Source of the DNA: Leguminivora glycinivorella
Taxonomy: Eukaryota; Arthropoda; Insecta; Lepidoptera; Tortricidae
Length of the DNA: 64,000 bases
Direction of reading: 5' to 3'
Assembly (NCBI RefSeq): GCF_023078275.1
Contig: NC_062982.1
Location: 8,134,501-8,198,500, forward strand
Both the position numbers and the translations under genes were made by a program. The notes under the pieces were generated by a model. It searched no databases and was not told the DNA's origin. It worked only from the letters and a program-made list of their open reading frames with translations. Shown in pieces: positions 32,340-42,521 of the stretch; the stretch's first letter is position 1, and every line of letters begins with the position of its first letter.

Positions 32340-32730
32340 TAAAGAGCTTACAAAACCAAACTTGTACCCGTCACTTCAGCACGACTACTTAATAATCCCA
32401 CGCCTAATATTTGGCAAGCGGTAAATCGCTTTGAGTAATTAAATCAGATACCTCTTTGATTGCGAAACACTTTGCTGCTTGTTTCGGAGATTTAATGAGC
32501 GCAAGTTATGTATGTATACCTGCTGGATTAACGCTATTAAGGTGAGAATATAATTGTCTGCTACGTATTTATCGTATAATAAAATATAGGTACCACATTT
32601 AAGAGAAACGCTATTGAGGTGAGTAGGTAATATTTATAATCGTCTTAGATGTTACGTTATTTATAATAAAATGTACCACATTTTGGGAGAAGGTTAATAA
32701 TTATAATTTAGGTACTGCATTTGCCTTAAG
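32340..32730. other. Nothing recognised
   Basis: No supported feature. Confidence 0.5.
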
Positions 32731-32734
32731 CAGA

Positions 32735-33195
32735 ATATCCATACAAATATTATAAATGGGAAAGTGTGTGTGTCTGTTTGTTTGTCCGTCTTTCACGGCA
32801 AAACGGAGCGACGAATTGACGTGATTTTAACCCCCGACGCAAAAACGACGGGATGTTATAAGTTTGACATTTCTGTCTGTCTGTTTGTCCGTCTGTCTGT
32901 CTGTGGCATTGTAGCTCCCGAATGGATGAACCGATTTAGATTTGTTTTTTTTTGTTTGGAAGCTGAGTCAGTCGGGAGTGCTCTTAGACATGTTTCATAA
33001 AAATCGGTCCACATGTCGCGGTCGCGGGTTTTTTCAAAATATTAATTTTGTGGTTAGGTTATTTAAGTGGAGATAGTTAAAAGGCTACTTTTTGTTTCTT
33101 TCTAACCCCAACTTCCGATAAAGTTTGTATGGAGCAATTCACAATTTTCTAATTTAAAGCGAGCGTAGCCGCGCGTAAAATATATTATAGTATGG
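32735..33195 (+). repeat. Repeat L with repeat I inserted
   Basis: Repeat L begins at about 32737 (TCCATACAAATATTATAAAT) and reaches GACGTGATTT at about 32825. Repeat I then runs from AACCCCCGACGCAAAAACGA to TTTTGTGGTTAGG (32826-33060). Repeat L resumes at TAAGTGGAGATAGTT (about 33064) and ends with GCGAGCGTAGCCGCG. Confidence 0.75.
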
Positions 33196-33552
33196 AAAAG
33201 CGGAGCGACGAACTGACGTGATATTTAAATTGAGATAGTTAAAGGTGGTTAAAGATATGAGAGAGAGTGACTGTTCGAGCCGATATGTAGTTTTGTTTAG
33301 GTCAGTTACTCAATTTCCCAATAGATGTCGCTGTTACAGACGGAAACTAGATAACGATAGGTTTTTATAGAATATATGTAAGACACTGTCATATTAAGAA
33401 TAAATGTTTGGTATCGTAGCAACGTGTCTCTTTCAGTGACAGGCTACTTTTTGTCTGTTTTGAAACCCCCACTTCCCTCAAATGGGGAAGTTTGTATGCA
33501 TACCGCTATTTTCAAATTTAACGCGAGCGAAGCCGCGGCCAAAAGCTAGTTA
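33196..33552 (+). repeat. Repeat L, further copy
   Basis: AAAGCGGAGCGACGAACTGA, GACAGGCTACTTTTTGTCTG and GCGAGCGAAGCCGCGGCCAA define another L copy with an extra ~200-bp stretch inside. Confidence 0.65.
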
Positions 33553-33557
33553 AGACA

Positions 33558-34165
33558 TAAAAAAACCGGCCAAGAGCGTGTCGGGCCACGCTCAGTGTAG
33601 GGTTCCGTAGTTTTTCGTATTTTTCTCAAAAACTACTGAACCTATCAAGTTCAAAACAATTTTCCTAGAAAGTCTTTATAAAGTTCTACTTTAGTGATTT
33701 TTTTCATATTTTTTAAACATATGGTTAAGTTAGAGGGGGGGGACGCACTTTTTTTCCTTTAGGAGCGATTATTTCCGAAAATATTAATATTATCAAAAAA
33801 CGATCTTAGTAAACCCTTATTCATTTTTAAATACCTATCCAACAATATATCACACGTTGGGGTTGGAATGAAAAAAAATATCAGCCCCCACTTTACATGT
33901 AGGGGGGGTACCCTAATAAAACATTTTTTTCCATTTTTTATTTTTGCACTTTGTTGGCGTGATTAATATACATATTGGTACCAAATTTCAGCTTTCTAGT
34001 GCTTACGGTTACTGAGATTATCCGCGGACGGACGGACGGACGGACGGACGGACGGACGGACGGACGGACGGACGGACGGACGGACGGACGGACGGACGGA
34101 CGGACGGACAGACAGACATGGCGAAACTATAAGGGTTCCTAGTTGACTACGGAACCCTAAAAATA
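33558..34165 (+). repeat. GGTTCCGTAG dispersed repeat, copy 2, with expanded GGAC run
   Basis: Nearly the same as 7648-8168 from ACCGGCCAAGAGCGTGTCGG to CTACGGAACCCTAAAAA. The tetranucleotide run at about 34025-34109 has about 21 GGAC units, roughly four times as many as copy 1. Confidence 0.87.
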
Positions 34166-34169
34166 AGAT

Positions 34170-34448
34170 AATGGTTACTACCGTTATTTGCAGAGGTCCC
34201 AATAAAAATTAAATAATGACTTTTCATCTGCAGATTTTATACAAAGATTACCGATATTTTTATGAGAAAATGATTATATAAGTAGGTATGTACATATATA
34301 ATAGAATAGAAATATAATATTAACCTGCACATCCGGATAAACATATTGAAAGTATTGTTTTTTAGTTGAAACCTTTTAACGCAATATGCCAATAAGAACG
34401 TTCACGTATAGTCTGACTTCAAACGTCAGACCAAACCGTCCTAAGCCC
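34170..34448. other. Nothing recognised
   Basis: AT-rich, no supported feature. Confidence 0.5.
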
Positions 34449-34449
34449 A

Positions 34450-35640
34450 TCTAAATATATAAAAGAAGAAGCTGACTGACTGACTGACTGACATATCAAC
34501 GCACAGCCGAAACCGCTGGTCCTAGAGATTTCAAATTTGGCACGTAGGTTCCCTATATAGTGTAGAGGAGCACTAAGAAAGGATTTTCCAAAATTCACCT
34601 CCTAAGGGGGTTAAATGGGGGTTCAAAGTTTGTATGGGGAAACAAGATTAGTTTGACTAATTTATTCGAAACTTCACAGGAAGATTCCTTAAGACATATG
34701 ACTGAATACGTGTTTCAGGTTTTTTGAAAATTTAACCCCTAAAAGGGTGAAAAGGGGGTGATAAAGTCAAAAAATCAATATGGGTATCGTTTTTATGGTT
34801 TATCGGGTCGCTGATCACGATAAATACAACGTTTTTAAAATCTAACGAGGCGGAAGTGAAATACCTTCTCCCCTGTTGTGGTGCAATGGGGTTTAAATAT
34901 CAAAAAAATATATAAAAGAAGATATTGACTGACTGACTGACATATCAAGGCACAGCCGAAACCGCTGGTCCTAGAGATGTCAAATTTGTCAAGTAGGTTC
35001 CTTATATAGTGTAGAGGAGCACTAAGAAAGAATTTTCCAAAATTCACCTCCTAAGGGGGTCAAATGGGGGTTCAAAGTTTGTATGGGGAAACAAGATTAG
35101 TTTGACTATTTTATTCGAAACTTCACAGGAAGATTCCTTAAGACATATGACTGACTACGTGTTTCAGGTTTTTTGACAATTTAACCCCTAAAAGGGTGAA
35201 AAGGGGGTGATAAAGTCAAAAAATCAATATGGGTATCGTTTTTATGGTTTATCGGGTCGCTGATCACGATAAACACAACGTTTTTAAAGTCTAACGAGGC
35301 GGAAGTGAAATACCTTCTCCCCTGTTGTGGTGCAATGGGGTTTAAATATATAAAAGAAGATATTGACTGACTGATTGACATATCAACACACAGCCCAAAC
35401 TGTTGGTCCTAGTATATGGCGTAGAGGAGCACTAAGAAAGGATTTTTCAAAATTCTCCTCTTAAAAGGGTGAAATGGGGGTTCAAAGTTTGTATGGGGAA
35501 ACAAGATTAGTTTGACTATTTTATTCGAAACTTCACAGGAGGATTCCTAAAGAAATTTGACCCCTAAAGGGGTGCAAAGGGGGTAAAGTCAAAAGCACAA
35601 TATGGGTATCGTTTTTATGGTTTATCGGGTCGCTGAATAC
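34450..35640 (+). repeat. Repeat J, three tandem units
   Basis: Three units start with ATATAAAAGAAG...CTGACTGACTG near 34455, 34907 and 35347. Units 1 and 2 are about 450 and 440 bp and nearly identical (AACCGCTGGTCCTAGAGAT, GGAGCACTAAGAAAG, ATGGGTATCGTTTTTATGG). Unit 3 is about 290 bp with deletions and leads directly into the GGGGAC run. A fragment is at 28925-29100. Unequal exchange is the likely origin. Confidence 0.85.
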
Positions 35641-35664
35641 GATAAATACAACGATTTGGACGAC

Positions 35665-35760
35665 GGGGACGGGGACGGGGACGGGGACGGGGACGGGGAC
35701 GGGGACGGGGACGGGGACGGGGACGGGGACGGGGACGGGGACGGGGACGGGGACGGGGAC
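35665..35760. repeat. (GGGGAC)16 microsatellite
   Basis: Sixteen exact copies of GGGGAC. It gives artificial open frames on both strands (Asp-Gly, Arg-Pro and Ser-Pro runs). The guanine runs could form G-quadruplexes. Confidence 0.97.
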
Positions 35761-35929
35761 AAAGATAGAGATAAGAATAGGGATTGGGGTCGGAATAATC
35801 GGTCGGCAATCGATATCAAGGCAGTGTAAAATGCAGGTGGCTCAGTGGGAAGGTATTAGTAAGTAGGCATCGGCGAGTATAGTTTATTTTTTACATAATT
35901 GTAACAGTGTTTGACGGTGTATGATTAGT

Positions 35930-35960
35930 ACCAATAAATGTATCTATCTATCTATCAATC
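35930..35960 (+). mobile_element. Non-LTR 3' end with (TATC)n tail
   Basis: CCAATAAATGTATCTATCTATC looks like a poly(A) signal followed by a tetranucleotide tail. Only the end is recognisable. Confidence 0.4.
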
Positions 35961-36034
35961 CTGCATCCGTAATAACTATTACATTCAATGTGCTGTAAGA
36001 AGATCGTTGCTTGCTTGCCTTTTATATTTATATG

Positions 36035-36208
36035 TAACAAATAAATAAATAAATATTGGGGACACCTCACACAGGTCCGGTCTGGCCTAGCGCGTAGTGA
36101 CCCTGCCTGATGCTATGCCGCGGTCCCGGGTTCGAATCCCGGTAAGGGCATTTATTTGTGTGATAAGCACAGATATTTGTTCCTGGGTCATGGATGTTTT
36201 CTATGTAC
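36035..36208 (+). mobile_element. SINE family A head joined to an inverted family A tail
   Basis: The plus-strand head starts GGTCCGGTCTGGCCTAGCGC (about 36074), with intact B box GGTTCGAATCCC, and stops in TGTTTTCTATGTA. Just before it, 36035-36073 (AATAAATAAATAAATATTGGGGACACCTCACACAG) is the reverse complement of the alternative family A tail. The two pieces face each other, so this is a rearranged pair. Confidence 0.75.
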
Positions 36209-36214
36209 TGTATA

Positions 36215-36800
36215 TAGAATACGTGTCTAGTATTTTTTCTTTTTTCTCTTAAACGAAAAATTACGACGATACAGTGCGTTGAAGTTTCGCGTGACGTCAC
36301 GCCTAGCTACAATTTTTACTTAGAAGTGACGTCACAAGCCCCCACTCGGAACTTTGATGCTCTATATCTTTGTATTTTTTTATTAATTAGAAAAAGCGAA
36401 AAATATGTGTTCAGCATTTTTGGACGATCGAACTGACGGACTAAACAGAATGCCATTTTTTTGATGTAGTCGTCATCCATATTAGCACACTTTTTGTTAA
36501 CTTTAGTAGGTAGAAAGTTCGTTGTAAGATATACAAATATAAACCTACATCAAAATGTCAGCATTAATTCGGGCTTGCAATGGTCCCGTGAGCAAATATC
36601 ATGAATTATACTGTTAAACCCGAATTTGCATTAAGTATCAAGCTTACAAATCGCGGCCCGATACAAAGGACACTTTACTTGAGGGAAGGGAAAGGGATTG
36701 TGTGTTTAGAACCGACCGATCCTATTCTCAAATGTATAATAAATAATAATAGGTGCATACACATAAATAGTATATTAACCCATCACTTTCATCCAATAGC
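36215..36800. other. Nothing recognised
   Basis: Two GTGACGTCAC palindromes (CRE-like) occur at about 36291 and 36328. The 36215-36270 phrase (TACGTGTCTAG, CGAAAAATTACGACG) recurs inverted near 57150-57205, so it is probably a dispersed repeat. Confidence 0.45.
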
Positions 36801-36803
36801 CCA

Positions 36804-36961
36804 GTGTGCGTAGCCGAATGCCCAATCGTTTCACGATTCGCTCACGATTCGCTCACAATTTGTTCACGATTCGCTCACGATTCGTTCACGATTCGTTCAC
36901 GATTCGTTCACGACTCGCTCATGACGTTTCGTGAAGCATTTGTGCATTCGACTACGCACAC
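36804..36961. mobile_element. MITE carrying an 11-bp minisatellite
   Basis: The ends GTGTGCGTAGCCGAATGC and GCATTCGACTACGCACAC are inverted repeats. Between about 36832 and 36920 the 11-mer CACGATTCG(C/T)T is repeated about eight times with few changes. Confidence 0.85.
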
Positions 36962-37034
36962 ACATTCAGTCGTCAGTTCATATTTATTCCATCAGCTTTA
37001 GCATTAACTTAACTTTAACCAGACTAAGATTTTA

Positions 37035-37322
37035 GAGTTAGCGAGTTCGAACCCCGGCTCGTACCAATGAGTAATTCGGAACTTATGTGCGAAATGACAT
37101 TTGATATTTGCTAGTCGCTTTTCGGTGAAGGAAAACATCGTGAGGAAACCGGACTAATTCTAATAAGGCCTACTTAGTTACCCTTCGGATTGGAAGGTCA
37201 GATGGCAGTAAAATCAAATCAAAACTAGTACCTACACCAAATCTTGGGATTAGTTGTCAAAGCGGACCCCAGGCTCCCATGACTCGTGGCGAATGTCAGG
37301 ATAACGGGAGGATGATGTATAG
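37035..37322 (+). mobile_element. SINE family B, 5'-truncated
   Basis: It begins at GCGAGTTCGAACCCCGGCTC (B box) and lacks the A box. The body is complete to GGATGATG. It cannot start Pol III transcription from its own promoter. Confidence 0.85.
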
Positions 37323-37324
37323 CA

Positions 37325-37850
37325 ACAAGTTTCGAATAAAAATTACAAAGCTCTAGCAAACGAGATTTTACAAATTTCCTGTATATTTAACGGGTGTTAA
37401 TGTTTTGAATGAATTTCCAGCAAATTAATGTGATCTCAACCCTGTGATAGGATTAGGGCGGCTCAAATTTTACGGAAACAAGTAGGGTAGGTGTATGTAA
37501 ATAGCGTGGTTTATAGGGCACTTGCATGCAGCTGAAATATTTTACATTTTATATGCCTATAGTGTAGGTATATTAACTGAGAGGAATTTTCGAAAAATTA
37601 AAAATATTTTGATTAGATGTACCGACATAATATACGAAACAAATCTATCTATTATATTAATTTGTGTTTAAAACTAGAACATTATCCCGATGCCCTTTGC
37701 TTGCCTTTGCCCGAGATACAGGATTTTTTTCCTAGTTCGGGCGCACGTAACACATAATATAAGTAAACGCATAAATGTATTTAGTAATAAGTTTTTTTAA
37801 TAAATTATTCTTATTCATTAAATCAAATATTACGTCGGAAACAGATGCCT
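37325..37850. other. Nothing recognised
   Basis: AT-rich, no supported feature. Confidence 0.5.
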
Positions 37851-37854
37851 CAAC

Positions 37855-38048
37855 CTCACCGTTCAAGGCCCTAGGTCACGCGGCCGCGGTAGACCTAAGA
37901 AGCGCTGGCTGGACGTCGTGACAGCGGATATGGAAGAGAACAATATCTCACCTCAGGATGCCGAAGACCGGGCAAAGTGGAGAAGGCTGAGCAGGAAAGC
38001 GGACCCTGGCGCTAGGCCGGGAAAACGCTAGGTTGAAGAAGAAGATTT
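37855..38048 (+). pseudogene. RTE-type LINE C-terminal fragment 1
   Basis: The plus strand encodes RGRGRPKKRWLDVVTADMEE, then DAEDRAKWRRLSRKADP and a stop, followed by a GAAGAAGAAG tail. GRPKKRW..., WRR..RKADP and a trinucleotide tail are hallmarks of an RTE-type LINE end. Only about 55 codons remain. Confidence 0.72.
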
Positions 38049-38099
38049 TTTAAATCAAATTGTTCTATTTTAAATCAATTTTAGTATCCGGAACACCAC

Positions 38100-38346
38100 G
38101 CTGTGTTCAAAAACTCGCATTGCCGACGTCGGCTAGAGGACTTCCAGACTCAAATGGGATTGGGATTGGGCTGGTCACACCAATTGGATGCAACAAAATA
38201 GAGCGCGGACACGCCAGGCCCAGAAGATGGAGGGACGACCTAGACACCTTCCTCACTAACTGGCTAGAAGAGGCACTGAACCGGGAGTCATGGAGGTTAA
38301 GGGGACAGGCCTTTGCCCAGCAGTGGGACACCATTATAGTCTAGTA
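38100..38346 (+). pseudogene. RTE-type LINE C-terminal fragment 2
   Basis: The open frame ends RPRRWRDDLDTFLTNWLEEA, RESWRLRGQAFAQQWDTIIV and a stop, the usual end of another RTE-type ORF. Upstream of GHARPRRW the homology fades. It is in the same direction as, and close behind, fragment 1, and differs in sequence, so the two come from different families. Confidence 0.72.
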
Positions 38347-38440
38347 AAAAAAAATAGTTTTATCGCAAGTGTTTTTTAGACCTAAGCCAGCCACCCTATT
38401 GCACTTACAAATAGTCAGATAGGGACGGCCTGCTGTTTAA

Positions 38441-38725
38441 TCATTTATCACGCGACCATACTTGCCTGAAAGGCATGGACTGGACTCGGCTTTCTATTTC
38501 TAAAATTTCACCGTCACGCAGATCACCGAACGGCGAAATCATGCGCTCAAAATTCCAAATTAGACCCTCTGATAAACTAAAAAGCATATCTGTCAATGTG
38601 ATACATATAACCATTGAGTATGCTACAAAACAAGGTGCCCAAAAAACAAGGAAGCTTGTATTTATCCACTGAACCAATAGGGCCATTGTATTGGGCCCTT
38701 TATCCACTAATGGCGTCGAGTTCAT
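38441..38725 (-). other. Unassigned 94-codon open frame with hydrophobic segments
   Basis: The ATG frame MNSTPLVDKGPNTMALLVQW continues into a hydrophobic stretch (FLVFWAPCFVAYSMVICITL) and ends SMPFRQVWSRDK. I do not recognise the protein. An inverted pair of ACTAATGG/CCACTGAACC type phrases near 38670-38710 hints that it is part of a repeat, so coding is doubtful. Confidence 0.25.
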
Positions 38726-38970
38726 TAATTACCTGAGTAAGCGTATCTGAAACCCATTCTCATTTAATTTTAGAATAAGCATTGATATAATATCTCGATT
38801 TGTATATATTTTTACACTTAGACAGTAAATCTGCAATTGCACGCAGAGGGAGTCATGGAAAAATCATTCTCTCTAAGGAGTTACTAAATTTCTAGTACCG
38901 TATTTAGCTTTTTTTATCTTTTATATATTTTTTATATTGCAGGTGTAATAAAAACATTGCGTGTACATAA

Positions 38971-39817
38971 CTGGGCATTTTCAGAAATTGAGACCCAAAA
39001 TTAATGACAGTTGTTAACAAAAAGTTAACTTGCTGTCAGTTTTGTGATAAATTAAGCATGAAATCTGTCTAAAAATCAACTTTTTTCACATTCTAAATGT
39101 AGATTATTGCTTATACATAGTTTAAATATAGCATAAAAACCCGTTCGTGCGTCTTGGAACCGCCAGGGTTGAGTCGCACCGATGGTAAAAGGCCTGACGG
39201 GCTGACCTTGGTCCCGTGGCATAGAGGGCGCTGCCTTATGCAACTTGTGTCAGCACTTACGCTGCATCCCATTTGAGGCAGACTACAGGTTGTGCTGGCC
39301 CGGCAGCGGAGTCCGCGGCAAAGGCTAAGCACGCAAAGTACTCCGCGTTGGAATCGGCTTACGACTTTGTGCCGGTGGTGATTGAGACGGCGGGGCCTTG
39401 GGGCTCAGAGACTCGCTCCTTTTTCAAAGAGTTAGGGCGTCGTTTGCGGGAGAGGGGCTGCGATCCTCGTTCTGGGTCGTATCTGGTCCAACAGGTCTCC
39501 ATTGCCGTCCAGCGGGGTAATGCAGCGGGAGTAATGGGGACTTTTGAGCCAGGTACGATCCAGGGAGGAATATTTTAGTTTTAGTGTATGACCTACCTGA
39601 TTTGTATTGACTTAATTTAATTTTATATTTTAATTTAATTTGTTTGTTTGAAATGTGCTGCAAAATTGGAATCTTTAGCATTCAATATTTTGCTTAGGTT
39701 CAAGATTAAAACAACAAACACAAAAACAATATTTTTATTTAAATGTCATAAAACTGACAGCGACTTAACTTTTCGTTAACAACACTAATTCTGGGTCCCA
39801 ATTTCTGAAAATGCCCA
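38971..39817. mobile_element. Inverted-repeat element (~70-bp arms) containing a LINE fragment
   Basis: The left arm starts GGGCATTTTCAGAAATTGAG and contains TTGTTAACAAAAAGTTAACT and GCTGTCAGTTTT. The right arm is its imperfect reverse complement, ending CCCAATTTCTGAAAATGCCC. Between the arms lies the RLE-LINE remnant at 39140-39578. Confidence 0.78.
39140..39578 (+). pseudogene. 5'-truncated relative of the RLE non-LTR element (endonuclease part)
   Basis: The plus strand encodes the end of a protein homologous to the C-terminus of the 49413-52319 ORF. In order: GLSRTDGKRPDGLTLVPW (RPDG endonuclease motif), a frameshift within about 39215-39245, ATCVSTYAASH, KHAKYSALES, AGPWGSETRSFFKEL and VSIAVQRGNAAG, ending at a stop near 39578. 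The intact ORF has KRPDGMTLVPW, ATCVDTLAPSH, RRKYVTLGSS, LGPWGPSACRLYEEL and ISIAIQRGNAAS at matching places. Protein similarity is clear but DNA similarity is low, so this is another lineage of the same group. It is a dead, truncated copy. Confidence 0.87.
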
Positions 39818-39947
39818 CATTAAAAGTAAGACGTCAGAATATTGAAAACTCGAGTCTTTAAATCAGTTATCAGTAACCGTTCGAGGGCGCTAGTCGCTTT
39901 TCCATACCGTCAATGTAATTTTCTAATTTAATTTTAGAATTAGTATC

Positions 39948-40188
39948 CGACGACTTATCTGGCCTATCGCGTAGTGACCCTGCCTGCGAAACCGCGGTCC
40001 CGGGTTCAAATCCCGGTAAGGGCATTTATTTGTGTGATGAGCACAGAAATTTCATGGATGTTTTCTATGTATATAAGTATTTGTGTATTATGTATATCGT
40101 TGTCTGAGTACCCAAAACACAAGCTTCCTGAGCTTACCATGGGAATGGGACTCAGTTAATCTGTGTAACAATGTCCTATAATATAGGT
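39948..40188 (+). mobile_element. SINE family A
   Basis: The head CGACTTATCTGGCCTATCGC is altered in the A-box region and the B box reads GGTTCAAATCCC. Body and the CAATGTCCTATAATA end are present with a small deletion after GAGCACAG. Confidence 0.85.
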
Positions 40189-40260
40189 ATAAAATAAAAT
40201 TGCTATATTATAAGTAGAATTTGTAATTCTTATGGGAATAAAATAATCTTTAACCGTAAC

Positions 40261-40595
40261 ATAAAGATGGTAGCCTAGCGGTAAGTACGTGCGACTTTCG
40301 TTCCGGAGGTCGCGGGTTCGGACCCCGGCTCGCACCAATGAGTTTTTCGGAATTTATGTGCGAAATGTTATTTGATATTTGCCAGTCGCTTTTCGGTGAA
40401 GGAAAACATCGTGAGGAAACCGGACTAATTCCAATAAGGTCTAGTTTACCCTTCGGGCTGGTAGGTCAGATGGCAGTCGCTTTCGTAAAAACTAGTGCCT
40501 ACGCCAAATCTTGGGATTACTTGTCAAAGCGGACCCCAGGCTCCCATGAGCCGTGGCAAATACCGGGATATCGCAAGGAGGATGATGATAAAGAT
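40261..40595 (+). mobile_element. SINE family B
   Basis: Full-length copy from GGTAGCCTAGCGGTAAGTAC (about 40268) to GGATGATG (about 40587). ATAAAGAT flanks it at 40261-40268 and 40588-40595 as a short target duplication. Confidence 0.87.
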
Positions 40596-40599
40596 GATC

Positions 40600-40898
40600 T
40601 CTTCTCTCAAAATTTGAAAAGACACATAGAAATCAACTTCTATAACCGCACAAATTGCGACCGAGATTAGAAACGCAGAATTTCACCACAGATAATTATT
40701 TAAATAGAACAAAATCAATCACGATTTCCTCCCACACCTGGGGAACAAAACACTTGCTTACACCGATCAGGTCAAACTACGGCGATCTATCAATGTCAAC
40801 ACCTTCAGTTAGCGTTTCTGCCGACGCGGTCATTTTTGCGCCTTTCATCTTGAGAGATGATTGACAACTCAGAGCATATTATACTAGCACAGTATATA
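40600..40898. other. Nothing recognised
   Basis: Short frames without recognisable domains. Confidence 0.45.
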
Positions 40899-41003
40899 AT
40901 ATTGTCTTCGGTTACCGCGATAGTTACTCATGAAATAAAACTATGAAAATGGATTATATCACGTATAACGAATTTACAATTCATCCCGACGTTTCGAAGA
41001 AAT

Positions 41004-41469
41004 ATTAATGAACCATAAATAATATAGTTTTTTTAGGCTGGTTCACACACTGTTAATAAAGCTGGTTATACAATATTGAAAAAACATACTAAATGTTAAA
41101 AAAATGGAATATTGTATAACTTTATTAACAGTGGGACTTATTAAATCGGTAACTTTATTAAATCGGGAGGACCTACGGAACTAATTAGTACTGTCTATTG
41201 TCCTTTGAGTCGCCGGCAATCCGAACCCTCCTTGGAACTTGTACACTCCTTTTTACTGTGTATTTAACACAGCAAAAGGGAATGTACAAGTTTCTAATGG
41301 GGTGGCAACGCGCATGTGACACTCTTTGAGTTGCAGGCGTCCATAGGTTACGGTGACCGCTTTCCATCAGGCGGGCCGTACGCTTGTTTGCCACCGACGT
41401 AGTAGTTAAAAAAAAAAAAACAGTGTGTGAACCAGCCTTAAAAGTCTATATTAGTTGTGGTTCATTAAT
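41004..41469. mobile_element. Inverted-repeat element nested in the preceding one
   Basis: The ends of about 50 bp, ATTAATGAACC...AGGCTGGTTCACACACTGTT and its complement, are nearly exact inverted repeats. A further pair (CTTTATTAACAGT, TAACTTTATTAA) lies inside the left part. Confidence 0.82.
41165..41425 (+). repeat. Dispersed repeat K, copy 2
   Basis: It runs from CCTACGGAACTAATTAGTAC to TTGCCACCGACGTAGTAGTT plus an A tail, and has the same internal hairpin as copy 1. Confidence 0.82.
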
Positions 41470-41846
41470 ATTACTTGTATGTGGGAAGTTTTTGCACATT
41501 GTAATTTTCCTCAGTCACCCGTTGACCACGAACGCTGTAAAGTGTTAGAAACGTCGGGATGAATTGTACATTCATTATACGCGATATAATCCATTTCCAT
41601 AGTTTTATTTAATTAGCACAGTATAATAAAGAGTACTATCGTTCAGTATGGTCACTCCCTGCTTCCCGCTGAGAGTGCCGCCCACCCCGCTCTCGATTAC
41701 CTCACAGTTACCGCCTGTCAAAAACGCGACCAGTCGACCTGTCATATTACACTCATACAAGCATGGTACGCGTTCACCTACACGAGCTTAGACTGTGTGA
41801 CTTATAAATATTTTTTTAATGGATTCTGCGAAGCCTTAACGTATAA

Positions 41847-41985
41847 TAGTACATTGTGCAACAAGGGAGGTAAGGGGGTCATTAAATACGAGTGTCCTGA
41901 TATATTCACGACAGCCGCAGGCTGGAGTGAATATAGACACGAGTATTTAATATCCTTACCTCCTGAGTTACACACAATGTTTTTG
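41847..41985. mobile_element. Small MITE
   Basis: AGTACATTGTGCAACAAGGG with ATTAAATACGAGTGTC on the left, and GACACGAGTATTTAAT with ACACAATGT on the right, form imperfect inverted repeats. The left phrase also occurs in the intron between the COP1 exons (about 26270-26290). Confidence 0.7.
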
Positions 41986-42159
41986 ATCACATTTGAGAGA
42001 AAAATACAAAAAAAAAGTCATAAGGCAAAACCTTCAACGCAACGACGGCGCAAAGACCAGTAGTGTATCTTCATCTATATCAGATTATTCATATTAAATT
42101 CCATTGTTTTTGATAACAAACACTTTTTGAACGAAAACAAACACGAAAATCCTGCATAT

Positions 42160-42423
42160 ACAGGTTGTAACAAAAATGGTGGTGATCCGTTTAAGGGCGT
42201 ATTCAGTATCGTATTCTCATCAGGAAAAAGTAGGATAAAAATTTTTTTTCGCAAAAATTTTTTTTATCTTTGTATGGAGATTCGACCGATTCGCGCGGCC
42301 CGGCTCATATAAAAGTGAAAATTTTTTTAGCGAAAAAAAAAATTTTCTTCTACTTTTCCCGGTTAAGAATACGATACTGAGTACGCCCTTAAACGAATCA
42401 CCACCATTTTTGTTACACTCTGT
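42160..42423. mobile_element. MITE with ~55-bp inverted repeats
   Basis: GTTGTAACAAAAATGGTGGT, then GTTTAAGGGCGTA and TATCGTATTCT on the left, and the complement ending CACCATTTTTGTTACACTCT on the right. An AT homopolymer-rich core lies between. Confidence 0.8.
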
Positions 42424-42521
42424 AAATAAAATGCAATGTTCAAAAAGTATATAAATCGTATAATTGAACTAAATTTTTACTTATTTTTCATTCATTCCTT
42501 AAATTTGATCTGTTGTACTCT

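Larger units (their letters stand above)
40903..41612. mobile_element. CCCGACGTTTCG element with two nested insertions
   Basis: The outer arms are ATTCATCCCGACGTTTCGA at about 40978 and AACGTCGGGATGAATTGTA near 41550, extended by ATAAAACTATG...GGATTATATC on both sides. Inside sits a second inverted-repeat element (41004-41469), and inside that a copy of repeat K (41165-41425). Confidence 0.82.

Noticed and set aside
33996..34202. Protein with repeated PSVR
   Set aside because: It is the GGAC microsatellite inside a dispersed repeat read on the minus strand.
35602..35829. Asp-Gly repeat protein and antisense Arg-Pro and Ser-Pro proteins
   Set aside because: All come from the (GGGGAC)16 microsatellite read in different frames.
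36291..36337. Two GTGACGTCAC sites as CREB-bound promoter elements
   Set aside because: They fall in a stretch partly shared with another locus (57150-57205), so they are probably part of a dispersed repeat, and no gene start is near.
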